From contig JBCBRH010000002.1 of assembly GCA_039819785.1 (NCBI GenBank), positions 1-64,000 of the forward strand: 64,000 nucleotides of DNA, given 5' to 3'. Position 1 is the stretch's first letter. Every line of letters begins with the position of its first letter. The notes beneath the pieces were generated by a model. The model did no database searches. It saw only the letters and a list, made by a program, of their open reading frames with translations, and had not been told where the DNA came from. The position numbers were made by a program, and so were the translations under genes. Of this stretch, positions 18,005-26,636 are shown piece by piece. This DNA comes from JBCBRD01 sp039819785 (GTDB lineage Bacteria > Pseudomonadota > Alphaproteobacteria > Rhizobiales > Hyphomicrobiaceae).

Positions 18005-18783
18005 GCTCTCAGGCTGGCTGCCAATAGGCGCGCGACGTAATCGGGCACAACTTGGCTTGCTGGGCCATGTATTGCCTCCGCGAACAGACTGATTCCCTCA
18101 GACGGTTCAAGATTGAGTTCAATCGTGTGGGCTCCCAATTGGCGGGCGGATGCCACGAACCCTGCAGCAGGGTAGACGTTTCCGCTGGTGCCAATGGAAA
18201 TGAACAGGTCAGCCTGGCATAACGCCGCTTCGATTCGGTCCATGTGGTAGGGCATCTCCCCGAACCAGACGACGTCGGGGCGCATCCCGCCCTTTTGTCC
18301 GCATGTCTGGCATGTGACATCTGCCGACAGATCATCATGACATGTGCAGCGCGCGTCGCAGATGGCGCATAGGGCGCGGCGCAATTCGCCATGCATATGG
18401 ATGAGGTTTTGGCTGCCGGCGCGCTCGTGCAGGTCGTCGACGTTCTGGGTTACGATTGTGACAGTGCCTGGGTGCTCGGCCTCGAGTTTGGCCAGACCGA
18501 TGTGGGCGGCGTTGGGTTCGACGGTGTTTAGGCCAGCCCGCCGGTCATTGTAAAACGCCTGCACCAGCTCAGGATTGGCGGCGAAACCTTCAGGGGTGGC
18601 GACGTCGCGGTAATCGTATTTGGCCCAGACGCCGGATGCGTCCCGAAACGTTGCAATCCCGGATTCCGCGGACAGACCGGCGCCCGTGAGGATGACGATG
18701 TTGTCGTAACGGGGGAACTCGGCGCTGGATTGTTGACTGGCTGGATCGGGTTGCATTGAACGTTCCATCTCTAACGATTGCAC
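18001..18783 (-). CDS. cobB: NAD-dependent protein deacylase, sirtuin
   Basis: The 260-residue Sir2-family enzyme removes acyl groups from lysines using NAD+. Motifs are TGAGLSAESGIATFRD (about 34-49), TQNVDDLHERAGS, the catalytic His in HMHGEL, and zinc-ligand cysteines in CAICDAR and TCQTCGQKGG. VVWFGEMPY and ISIGTSGNVYPAAGF complete the Rossmann part. The YNDRR segment matches the Tyr-x2-Arg motif of class III sirtuins, which prefer succinyl and other acidic acyl groups. The first 25 residues are variable and Met10 may be the true start. It converges tail-to-tail on the RNA methyltransferase, sharing stop bases. Confidence 0.94.
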   Translation of the reverse strand: MQSLEMERSMQPDPASQQSSAEFPRYDNIVILTGAGLSAESGIATFRDASGVWAKYDYRDVATPEGFAANPELVQAFYNDRRAGLNTVEPNAAHIGLAKLEAEHPGTVTIVTQNVDDLHERAGSQNLIHMHGELRRALCAICDARCTCHDDLSADVTCQTCGQKGGMRPDVVWFGEMPYHMDRIEAALCQADLFISIGTSGNVYPAAGFVASARQLGAHTIELNLEPSEGISLFAEAIHGPASQVVPDYVARLLAASLRA

Positions 18784-18959
18784 AGGCCTAATGCTTTGCA
18801 GGGCCCAAAGGTTTCACGGGGGTAAGGTGCGGTCTATCGGGGCTACCGGGTGACAATCAGCGTGGCAGTTGCGTGGGATGCGGGCTTGAAGGGTGCGTCT
18901 GCAGGGAAGATACTCCCTTGCAAAGATTGCCGACACGTTGTGTACGAAAGGTATCCCGC

Positions 18960-20087
18960 ATGGCAAACAGAATTGACATGGACGGCCCAGGAACGGGACC
19001 AGGCGATGGGGCAAGCCGGGACGACATGATGGCTGGTCGGGCTGGGTTGGCCGATCAGATCAATATGGCTCAGCAGATTGCTGGAAACACGCTTCGGCTT
19101 GGCTGGTACTCCGGCGTCAACTGGCTCATGACGCGAGAGAGCCTCCGACACGGTAAACCGCCGGAATTCACGCCGACGAAGCCGGTTCCGACGCGCGATG
19201 CATTGATCTCGGATGTGCGTGGTCTGATGCAGCGCGACGCCAAAGCGGTTCGCGATGGGCTATACCCGCCGGCTGAAGATGGCATTCCGCTTAGTGAACA
19301 TCTTACGCGTCTGCGGGCAATGTTTGCCGATATCCCGGACACGGTTCGCCGGCGCAGCGAACGCGATACCGTTTCAGTGCGCGATGAGGCGGACATCGAC
19401 CCTGATCTGCCGGATTATTTTCAGCAGGACTTTCATTTTCAGACTGGCGGCTATCTGTCCGAGGGGTCGGCCAAGCTCTACGATATTCAAGTTGAGACAC
19501 TGTTTTACGGATCAGCGGCGCCGATGCGCCGGGCAGCCCTGAGACCGATCCATGAACATGTTCGCGGGCGGGATCAACGGTCGGTGTCGCTGCTTGACGT
19601 GGCGTGCGGAACGGGGCGGCTGCTGCGTGATGTGCGGCGCGCCTTTCCGGCCATGAAGCTTGCCGGAATTGACCTCTCGCAGTCCTATCTGGATGAGGCT
19701 GAACGGCATCTGGGTAATTTGCGGCGTGTGTCGTTTGCCAAAGCCAACGCGGAGGAGCTGCCGGTCCTCGATGCGAGCCAGGATATCGTAACGTCCGTGT
19801 TCTTGTTCCATGAGCTGCCGCCCGAGGTTCGCAGAACGGTGGCGCGGGAGGTGGCGCGCGTTCTGAGGCCGGGCGGCATTTTCGTGTTTATCGATAGCCT
19901 GCAAATGGGGGACCGGCCGGATTGGGATGGTCTGCTGGAAGCGTTTCCAGCGCGGTTCCATGAGCCGTATTTCCGGCACTATGCGATTGATGACCTGGAC
20001 GGTGTGTTCAACGACGTCGGACTTGTTGCTGAGGAGACCGAGCACGTGTTCTTGTCGAAGATGATGGTCCGTCGAAAGGCTGGCTAA
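18960..20087 (+). CDS. class I SAM-dependent methyltransferase with long N-terminal domain
   Basis: The 375-residue protein starts at ATG 18960. Residues 1-165 form an unassigned helical region with no membrane segment. The C-terminal half is a Methyltransf_11/25 domain: LLDVACGTGRLLRDVRRAFP, AGIDLSQSYLDEAE, FAKANAEELPVLDASQDIV, and VLRPGGIFVFIDSLQ. The segment before it (PDYFQQDFHFQTGGYLSEGS) is a shared feature of a subgroup often annotated as UbiE-like or chlorophyll-associated methyltransferases, but the substrate is not known. Divergent from cobB across 176 bp. Confidence 0.82.
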   Translation: MANRIDMDGPGTGPGDGASRDDMMAGRAGLADQINMAQQIAGNTLRLGWYSGVNWLMTRESLRHGKPPEFTPTKPVPTRDALISDVRGLMQRDAKAVRDGLYPPAEDGIPLSEHLTRLRAMFADIPDTVRRRSERDTVSVRDEADIDPDLPDYFQQDFHFQTGGYLSEGSAKLYDIQVETLFYGSAAPMRRAALRPIHEHVRGRDQRSVSLLDVACGTGRLLRDVRRAFPAMKLAGIDLSQSYLDEAERHLGNLRRVSFAKANAEELPVLDASQDIVTSVFLFHELPPEVRRTVAREVARVLRPGGIFVFIDSLQMGDRPDWDGLLEAFPARFHEPYFRHYAIDDLDGVFNDVGLVAEETEHVFLSKMMVRRKAG

Positions 20088-20178
20088 GACCCGCGTTTCG
20101 TTGATTCAGTTCGTTACGCCAAGTGCGCGGCAGTCTGCTTAGGCCCATTCAGGAGACGCCGTACTTGCCGTTGCGGTG

Positions 20179-22149
20179 TCACGCTACGGCGGCTGCAGCT
20201 CTAGGCTGTTCTTTGGTGTCGTCAGGCGTCGGGGTTGATGCCGCCGTGTTCACAACGCTCAGCCAGGTGGCCAGCTCGTATCGGCCTGGATCGTTAGCGA
20301 AGGCAATCGTTGGCTGGAAGGCATCGGTTTGCACCAGCGTGTGCGCGATCAGTTTCCTGAACTCCGTCACTTCAAAGTAGGCCGTATGGATCAATTCCTG
20401 CCATGTCAGGAATGACAGGATATTTGCGGCCTGTTCATCCTCGTCGGCCACCATGATTTCACTGATGGCGTTGCGGAATTTTGCCAGCGAACGTGCCGAC
20501 ATCTCGTTGGAATGGTTTGTCAGCTTTTCTGAAAGAGGTGCTGGCAGGAAGGGCTTTGGAGCCTCCATCCAGGGTGGATAGCGTTCGGCTTGAACGACGA
20601 CCTCGGTTTCTGTGTCGTTGCCCATGGCGGATCGCTTCACCTCGAACCACGTGAGCTTGTCCAGGACTTTGCTGAGGACGGAACTGATACCTGTTGCGAT
20701 CGCTTGCATGAGAAAGACGATTGCGACGGCGAGCAGTCCGAAGAAGACGGGCACCAGCAGAACCGGGACAACAAAGCGGATCAGGTGACCGACAATCCCT
20801 CTTCGATATTCATCGTCGATCACTAAGCTGGCCACTTCGTCGGTCACCAAGTGAAATAGCAATCTCGAATTCAGAATGATGTCTTCACCGGCACCGCAAA
20901 GCGTATTGTTGGCGCAAGGTTTGCCATTTTCTTCCAGGAAGCGGCGTTTGAATCGTTCGACCCGTTTGATCTGTGGCAGGTCATCGTATTTCGCGACGAT
21001 TTTTTCGCGTTCCGCCGACCTCAATTTACGTAGAGTCTTTAGGCGCGTTTCAGCCTCCAACCGTTTGACGATGTCATCACCGGAATCTTCCAGCTCCTCG
21101 CGGGCCCGCCTGATGGATCGGCGAAGTGAGCGAAGCTCTTGTTCATCTGCGGTGAGCTTGGTGCGCTGCTCCTCGAAGGCTTCCATGGCATAGACGTTGT
21201 CACGCAGGCTATTGGCGATGGCGACCATGATCGATGGAGACATGACGACGTAAAGATAGATCAGCGGAAGAATGAAAGCTGAAAACACGGTGAAGGCCGG
21301 CACGGCGAATGTGCTGTGGAAAATCGACGGTGTTGCGGTTCGCAGCGAGCTCAGCCCGTTTACCGCTTCATCATCCTCATGGGTCAGCGCGACCCACTTG
21401 GTAGCGAACCAATCCTGCGCGCGCTTGATGGTCGATTTTCGATATCCATAGAGCTGTCGCATATCGATGACCAACGAGACGACGTAGAACACGGCAAACG
21501 GTAGCGCCGTCAAGAGTACGGCAATGCCAAGTGCAATCGCCTGCCGGTTGTTCGACAGGGTGACGCCGCCATCGATCAATTGTCCGACGAGGAAAAACAA
21601 CAGCATCAAGAACAGCATCATGGAGGCGACGAACATCGCCTTCCAGACAAGTGGAAGGCGAAGAAACAAAAACCGTTCTTTGCGCAAGTGAATAAACGGT
21701 GTGCCGACGGTCAGCCATTTTTGCAGGCCCGGCAGGTCGGTTTTATTGGCTGCTGCATAAAGGAGGGCATGTGAGATTACAGACCCGCCGTGGCTGTGAC
21801 CGATCAAGCAGTAGGTTTCGCCTGCTTTTTCCAGCTGACGCAATTCGTGGAACAGCCGTGCACCCTCGCGGCGGCGGACCGTTTCGGAATTGTCGCCTGA
21901 CCAGACGAACGGTTTGATGTTCAAGTCGCCGTCGGCTGCCTGAACGTCCTTGCGGATGGCTTCTGCAAACGCGCTGTCTTCGGCCCACCACTGGTCCACG
22001 TTTTGAGAGGCTGGTGCGCTTGTGTTCGTTGCACCTGTCTTCGTGGCCTCATTGGCATTCGAAGACGGGTTCGTCTTGGACGAACCACGGCGCGGCGCGG
22101 TTCCCCCCATGTGGGCAAATGTGCCGTGGACTGTGATCAGTGTCGCCAT
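20179..22149 (-). CDS. membrane-embedded alpha/beta hydrolase-like protein with coiled coil
   Basis: The protein has 656 residues from ATG 22149 (GAGGG about 11 nt upstream); an earlier GTG at 22167 is possible. It opens with an alpha/beta hydrolase-like strand and oxyanion segment (LITVHGTFAHMGG), then a low-complexity Ser/Asn/Thr stretch (about 23-50). The nucleophile elbow LIGHSHGGSVISH is at about 115-127 and LTVGTPF follows. Two membrane segments (about 168-193 and 203-229), a third (about 284-306), a charged coiled coil (about 318-400) and a fourth hydrophobic stretch (about 455-488) follow. The catalytic Asp and His are not obvious. The C terminus is cytosolic-like. It may be a lipase, or a hydrolase with a signalling role; I do not recognise a named family. 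Confidence 0.75.
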   Translation of the reverse strand: MATLITVHGTFAHMGGTAPRRGSSKTNPSSNANEATKTGATNTSAPASQNVDQWWAEDSAFAEAIRKDVQAADGDLNIKPFVWSGDNSETVRRREGARLFHELRQLEKAGETYCLIGHSHGGSVISHALLYAAANKTDLPGLQKWLTVGTPFIHLRKERFLFLRLPLVWKAMFVASMMLFLMLLFFLVGQLIDGGVTLSNNRQAIALGIAVLLTALPFAVFYVVSLVIDMRQLYGYRKSTIKRAQDWFATKWVALTHEDDEAVNGLSSLRTATPSIFHSTFAVPAFTVFSAFILPLIYLYVVMSPSIMVAIANSLRDNVYAMEAFEEQRTKLTADEQELRSLRRSIRRAREELEDSGDDIVKRLEAETRLKTLRKLRSAEREKIVAKYDDLPQIKRVERFKRRFLEENGKPCANNTLCGAGEDIILNSRLLFHLVTDEVASLVIDDEYRRGIVGHLIRFVVPVLLVPVFFGLLAVAIVFLMQAIATGISSVLSKVLDKLTWFEVKRSAMGNDTETEVVVQAERYPPWMEAPKPFLPAPLSEKLTNHSNEMSARSLAKFRNAISEIMVADEDEQAANILSFLTWQELIHTAYFEVTEFRKLIAHTLVQTDAFQPTIAFANDPGRYELATWLSVVNTAASTPTPDDTKEQPRAAAAVA

Positions 22150-22400
22150 GGCATCGTGTTCCCTCACCGTTACGCATGCTTGTTCTTATACGTCATTGCC
22201 CGAACGTGGGGACGCCTTTGGGCCACGATATGTCAGAAGTAAGTGCTGTTTAGCCCTAGCAGCTCTTGTTTGGTATCTCTCGTATTCGACGCTGTGTCTG
22301 GCGTAGCCGATCTTGCCTGCGTGCGAGTGGCGACCCGGTCTTTCGATCGGACCGCCATGTCAGTTTCTTCAACCCAGGACGTCATAGAGCATCGTCAGCA

Positions 22401-23039
22401 TTATTTTGCTGCGGTGACGTCCGGGTAACGCTTCGCGCACTCGTTGTGGATGAAGTCATTGACCTCATCAATGATGTCGCTGTGGAACAGGCCAAAATTG
22501 TCTTCAAGTTTCGCTGCAGTCCAGATGGCACCCTTAACCACAGCAGGTGCATCGATTTTTCCGATGTTGAGCCATGCTTTGTAGGCCTTACCATCTTTGA
22601 ATGTCAGCTTCGGTGCCAGTGAGACGTTGATGGGGGTGACTTCCTCGCCGCGCTCAATCTCGCATTTCACGGTTTGCTCAGGCACCTCAAGATCATACGT
22701 CTTTTCGGTCAAAGACGAGACTACGCTTTCGCGAGGGACGCCGATATCCAGCGTGCAGCGGGCATCACCAAAACCCCAGTCGATGCTTTTCGATTCCGCA
22801 CCCTTTGAAATCTTGTCTTTCGCCCACGTCTTGGAAATGGCGCAAGACAGGTCATCTCCTGACGTGTCCTTTGTAATGATCATCGTGCAAAGGTTTTTCT
22901 CGCACGCTTTGAGCTTTTCGGCTTCGTCCGGGATGGGTTTCAGGGCCTGAGCCTGTGCTGTGAATGCGGTTAAAACCAAAGCTGCGGTGGTGAGCGTTTT
23001 GGTCCAGTGCCTTGGTGCGGTCGCGAAGCGGTGCGTCAT
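22401..23039 (-). CDS. exported six-cysteine protein, paralog A
   Basis: The 212-residue protein has a signal peptide (about 1-31, ending AQAQA) and no recognised domain. It is clearly homologous to the next gene upstream (23439-24110): both share CEKNLC/CERNLC near the mature N terminus, LSCxISKTW, WGFGDARC/WGYGDAKC, VKCEIE/ITCQVE, a lysine-rich middle and an aromatic/acidic C-terminal segment ending in a final Cys. All six cysteines align, so three disulfides are likely in the periplasm. The function is unknown. The hydrolase gene follows 251 bp downstream on the same strand. Confidence 0.75.
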   Translation of the reverse strand: MTHRFATAPRHWTKTLTTAALVLTAFTAQAQALKPIPDEAEKLKACEKNLCTMIITKDTSGDDLSCAISKTWAKDKISKGAESKSIDWGFGDARCTLDIGVPRESVVSSLTEKTYDLEVPEQTVKCEIERGEEVTPINVSLAPKLTFKDGKAYKAWLNIGKIDAPAVVKGAIWTAAKLEDNFGLFHSDIIDEVNDFIHNECAKRYPDVTAAK

Positions 23040-23438
23040 CGATGTCCCTCTCGTGGTTAGGTGCTCGTGTCTTGGTCATATCCGCGCTGGCTGATGTGCG
23101 GACGGGCTCACGCCCAGTGTGTTGGCACTTGGCTGGGTCCGCTTCCGTTTTTTCGCGGATGAGCGCAATGGCCGGATTACGCGTTCACCTGTCTGACGCA
23201 TGCCCCCTCCCCCAGCGACAGCAGCTTGCCTGACTGCCTACAGTCTTGAGCGCAGGGGTCGCGCGTGATTGGGTCGCAAATGAGGCTGATGCGGCCGTCC
23301 TGAAAGCTTCCACGCGCAACGCGCGCGCCGCCAGTATCTCGTACCGCATGGGCCAAGCATATTCACGACTGCGCAACGAATTGTGTGGGCTTGGAATTAT
23401 GGTGTTGCGTGTTTGTGTCGGGACTTTTTCTTGCGGAT
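23040..23438. other. gene-free stretch between the two paralogs, 399 bp
   Basis: No supported gene or RNA lies here. Short reading frames on both strands have Arg/Ser-rich shadow composition. The length suggests that paralog A has its own promoter rather than being read only from paralog B. Confidence 0.5.
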
Positions 23439-24110
23439 CTAGCCGTGGCGCTCGGGACACTTGTGATGCAAAAACTCGTTGATCTCTTCGACCATCTGGC
23501 CGTGAAAAATCCCGAGTGTTTTTTCTAGATTGACCGTTGACCATATCAGCGATCGAAGCATGGTCGGTCCTTCAATCTTTTTGACCTTCAATGTCACTTT
23601 CCGGACCTTGCCGTTCTTGAATTTCAGTGTCGGGTTCAAGGTGACGTTCACTGGCTTGGTCCCGCCCTCGGTTTCGACCTGGCACGTGATCGTGTGCGGG
23701 TCGAAAAACACCTTGTGCTTTTTTGAGGACATCGCGATCTGGACCTGCTTGCGGTTAAGCTTGAGATCAAGGTTACATTTGGCGTCGCCATAGCCCCATT
23801 TGAGAGATTTGGTCCCGGCACCTTTTTTGATTTTGGACCGGTTCCAGGTCTTGGAAATCTTGCAGGACAGGTTGCCGTTTGCGGGATCTTTATTGAGCAC
23901 GGTCCGACACAGATTGCGTTCACAGTTTTCCAAACGCTCTTTTTCATCGGGGTCGGCCTCAAGCGCGAACACAGGCACCGCACTCACAGACATCATCATG
24001 ATCGCTGCCAGAATGACCGGCACGCTCGCCGCTGCAATGGACCGCTTGAAGAGTCTTGGAGGATTGCCGAGCGTTTTCAGCACTGTTTTGAGTGGACGGA
24101 TGGGAGTCAC
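23439..24110 (-). CDS. exported six-cysteine protein, paralog B
   Basis: The 223-residue protein has a basic N terminus and a long hydrophobic signal segment (about 25-49, ending VFALEA). The mature part repeats the pattern of its neighbour: NCERNLC, LSCKISKTW, KWGYGDAKCNLDL, TITCQVETEGG, and a final HHKCPERHG. It is much more basic (many Lys) than paralog A, although spacing between the cysteines is kept. This suggests duplication followed by a shift in surface charge. It probably acts in the periplasm; no function can be assigned. Confidence 0.75.
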   Translation of the reverse strand: MTPIRPLKTVLKTLGNPPRLFKRSIAAASVPVILAAIMMMSVSAVPVFALEADPDEKERLENCERNLCRTVLNKDPANGNLSCKISKTWNRSKIKKGAGTKSLKWGYGDAKCNLDLKLNRKQVQIAMSSKKHKVFFDPHTITCQVETEGGTKPVNVTLNPTLKFKNGKVRKVTLKVKKIEGPTMLRSLIWSTVNLEKTLGIFHGQMVEEINEFLHHKCPERHG

Positions 24111-24472
24111 CTGATGATCATCCTGTTTATTGCTGGTTGATTCTCTTATTCCGCGCGGTTGAGGTGGTGTTGAGGCAAACCTGGGCGCTACGGGGAAAAG
24201 GTGTCGAACGCTGCCATCTGCAAATGTATTGGCCCACTTAAGTGCATGTGATGTCCATTTGGCTTGAAGTGGTGCAGACGTTCATCTAACCAATCCTCAG
24301 AACTATTTATCATGGCGGCTAAGGCTCGTTTGGCGCGTGTCTCCACACCGCGACAGCGTTGATATGTCTCGCGGGCTTTCGATAAATGGACGTCTACAGC
24401 TACGGGCTCCAAAGGCTCGAGGCGCAATTGCACACCTAGCTGGCAACCAAACAGAACGGAGAACTCCAGACG
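24111..24472. other. gene-free stretch, 362 bp
   Basis: This gap separates the divergent paralog B and the aa3 subunit IV gene and should hold both promoters. An imperfect inverted repeat (CCACTTAAG, with CTTGAAGTGG downstream) lies near 24235-24272. A minus-strand frame at 24188-24433 (81 codons, GTG start) has fairly natural composition but atypical codon use, and I do not call it. Confidence 0.4.
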
Positions 24473-24616
24473 ATGAGCACGGATTTATCGGGCGGCCACC
24501 CGGACATGGACTACGCAGAGCATAAGAAAACCTATTCTGTGTTCATTAAAGGCACGCAGATCCTGGTGGTGGTGGTGACGTTAATCCTGGTCGGTATGTA
24601 CGTCTTCCTGGTCTGA
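24473..24616 (+). CDS. aa3-type cytochrome c oxidase subunit IV (bacterial)
   Basis: This 47-residue protein has a polar N-terminal half (GGHPDMDYAEHKKTYSVFI) and one C-terminal membrane helix (about 29-46, ILVVVVTLILVGMYVFLV). The DYxEHxxTYxxF pattern before the helix is that of the small alphaproteobacterial aa3 oxidase subunit IV (COX4_pro_2), a single-span subunit near the core of the enzyme. The gene commonly lies just upstream of the transhydrogenase operon in this class, as it does here (285 bp before pntAA). GGAGAA precedes the start by about 8 nt. Confidence 0.9.
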   Translation: MSTDLSGGHPDMDYAEHKKTYSVFIKGTQILVVVVTLILVGMYVFLV

Positions 24617-24901
24617 GGTCTTTCGGCTGGGCCGCGCTGTAATCTCACAGCTGGCGCGACGCCTCCCATATAAGCGTAGGTAGCTGGTCGCGTACACGCG
24701 GATCGGATCACGCTTCGCATGTGCGACTTTAGGCTCCCGTCTGCCGCCCATAAACCATGCAGTATTAAACCAATGATTGTGGTTTGTGTCTTGGCATTCC
24801 GGTGCCTACAGTCCTATACGTGGCGGGAACCTGCTCTATGGCGGGACGCCTGAACGTCATAAACTTCAATCGTCTGCTCCCCTTTCTTTCTGGATACATT
24901 G

Positions 24902-26044
24902 ATGGTCACTCTCGCTGTTACGGCTGAACGCCAAGACGAGCCTCGCGTCGCAATTTCACCTGACACCGTCAAAAAGTACGTCGCTGCTGGATGTACCGTG
25001 CGGATCGAGAGTGGCGCAGGGATGCGATCGCATTACACGGATGAAGCCTACAAAGCCCAAGGTGCAGAAATCGTCGCAAGTGCCATGGAGGCTGTGACGG
25101 GCGCGGATGTTCTGTTGAAAGTCCGCAGACCATCGGTCGATGAGGTCAAGGCCTTGGCGCCGGGTGGGGTGGTTGCAGCGATGGTTGATCCATACGGCGC
25201 GGAAAGCGCAATGCAGGAGCTGGCCGACACCAAGGCAACCATTTTTTCCATGGAATTTATGCCGCGGATCACGCGGGCACAATCCATGGATGTGTTGTCC
25301 AGTCAGGCCAACCTGGCCGGGTATAAAGCCGTTGTAGACGCTGCAGCGACGTTTCCACAGGCCATGCCAATGATGATGACGGCTGCTGGTACGGTGCCAG
25401 CGGCGAAGCTGTTCGTCATGGGGGCCGGTGTTGCAGGGCTTCAGGCGATCGCGACCGCGCGACGCCTTGGCGGTGTTGTTTCGGCTACGGACGTACGGCC
25501 GGCTGCAAAAGAACAGGTTGCGTCGCTGGGCGCGAAATTCGTTGCCGTCGAAGATGAAGAATTCGAGCAGGCTCAGACAGAGGCCGGGTATGCCAAGCCA
25601 ATGTCGGACGCCTACAAGGAAAAGCAGGCCGCGCTTGTTGCCGATCACATCGCCAAGCAGGACATTGTCATCACGACGGCCTTGATTCCGGGGCGCCCTG
25701 CCCCTCAGCTTGTCACCAAGGAAATGGTCGGGCGGATGAAACCAGGCTCGGTAATCGTCGACCTTGCAGCCGAGCGTGGCGGAAACTGCGAACTTACCCA
25801 GCCTGGTGAAACGATCATTACGGACAACGGCATCAAGATCGTTGGAACGCTGAATTTGCCGGGTGCTGTTTCGGTAAACGCATCAAGCCTTTATGCGAAA
25901 AACCTATTGTCGTTCCTCGACTTGATGATCGACAAGGAAAACAAGAAAATCACGATCGACTGGGACGACGAAATCATCAAGGGCACGCTCATCGCCAAGG
26001 ATGGCGCACTTGTGCACCCGAGCCTGGTCAAAGACGCAGCCTGA
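24902..26044 (+). CDS. pntAA: NAD(P) transhydrogenase subunit alpha part 1
   Basis: The 380-residue NAD(H)-binding domain I of the proton-translocating transhydrogenase drives NADPH formation from NADH with the proton gradient. Visible features are AVTAERQDEPRVAISPDTVKK at the start, MEFMPRITRAQSMDVLSSQ, the Rossmann segment FVMGAGVAGLQAIATARRLG, ATDVRPAAKEQVASLGAKF and VIVDLAAERGGNCELT. As usual in alphaproteobacteria, the membrane part is a separate gene (pntAB). The ATG at 24902 is chosen; an adjacent TTG is ignored. A 285-bp region before it carries no visible gene. Confidence 0.96.
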   Translation: MVTLAVTAERQDEPRVAISPDTVKKYVAAGCTVRIESGAGMRSHYTDEAYKAQGAEIVASAMEAVTGADVLLKVRRPSVDEVKALAPGGVVAAMVDPYGAESAMQELADTKATIFSMEFMPRITRAQSMDVLSSQANLAGYKAVVDAAATFPQAMPMMMTAAGTVPAAKLFVMGAGVAGLQAIATARRLGGVVSATDVRPAAKEQVASLGAKFVAVEDEEFEQAQTEAGYAKPMSDAYKEKQAALVADHIAKQDIVITTALIPGRPAPQLVTKEMVGRMKPGSVIVDLAAERGGNCELTQPGETIITDNGIKIVGTLNLPGAVSVNASSLYAKNLLSFLDLMIDKENKKITIDWDDEIIKGTLIAKDGALVHPSLVKDAA

Positions 26045-26120
26045 TTGGGCCAGGTGAAATGAATGCTGGTTAGTTGGTTTGGTGCTGACGTGTTCCAAAC
26101 TTTTGCTTGAGGACGACTGA

Positions 26121-26525
26121 ATGTTTGATCGCCAGAAATTGCGCGCGCTGTTGGCTCTGACGGCCATTTTCGCGCTCGCACCTGTTCAATCCGCTTTTGC
26201 CGCGGGCGGGGGCGACATCGAGCCGTGGGTCTATCAGATCATGGTTTTCGTGATCGCGATCTTCGTTGGCTACTACGTCGTCTGGTCAGTGACCCCGGCG
26301 CTGCATACTCCATTGATGTCCGTCACGAACGCTGTCTCATCGGTCATTGTTGTGGGGGCGCTCTTGGCGGTTGGTATTTCGGGTGTCGCATCCGGTTCAA
26401 CGGCTGCCAAGGTGTTCGGCTTCCTGGCTCTGGTGATGGCTTCCGTCAATATTTTCGGCGGCTTCATGGTCACTTCAAGAATGCTGGCGATGTACAAGAA
26501 AAAAGAACCCAAGCCCAAGAAATAG
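26121..26525 (+). CDS. pntAB: NAD(P) transhydrogenase subunit alpha part 2 (membrane)
   Basis: This 134-residue protein has a short leader followed by three or four membrane helices: WVYQIMVFVIAIFVGYYVVW, then HTPLMSVTNAVSSVIVVGAL and FGFLALVMASVNIFGGFMVT, and a basic cytoplasmic end KKKEPKPKK. This is the membrane domain II portion that lines the proton channel together with PntB. It follows pntAA by 76 bp and precedes pntB by 111 bp in one operon. Confidence 0.95.
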   Translation: MFDRQKLRALLALTAIFALAPVQSAFAAGGGDIEPWVYQIMVFVIAIFVGYYVVWSVTPALHTPLMSVTNAVSSVIVVGALLAVGISGVASGSTAAKVFGFLALVMASVNIFGGFMVTSRMLAMYKKKEPKPKK

Positions 26526-26636
26526 CCGCACGCCCATCTGTCCTCTCCGCCGGGGTGACATTCGTTTTGGTTGCCCCTGACTTTCCTACTTCCGATACCA
26601 CCACGGTCCTCAGCGCCCGCCGTTAGAAAGAAAATC

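Noticed and set aside
24188..24433. 81-codon minus-strand frame with GTG start and fairly natural composition
   Set aside because: Codon use (TTA, ATA, low GC3) is unlike neighbours, no ribosome-binding site is clear and no family is recognised; would need conservation evidence.
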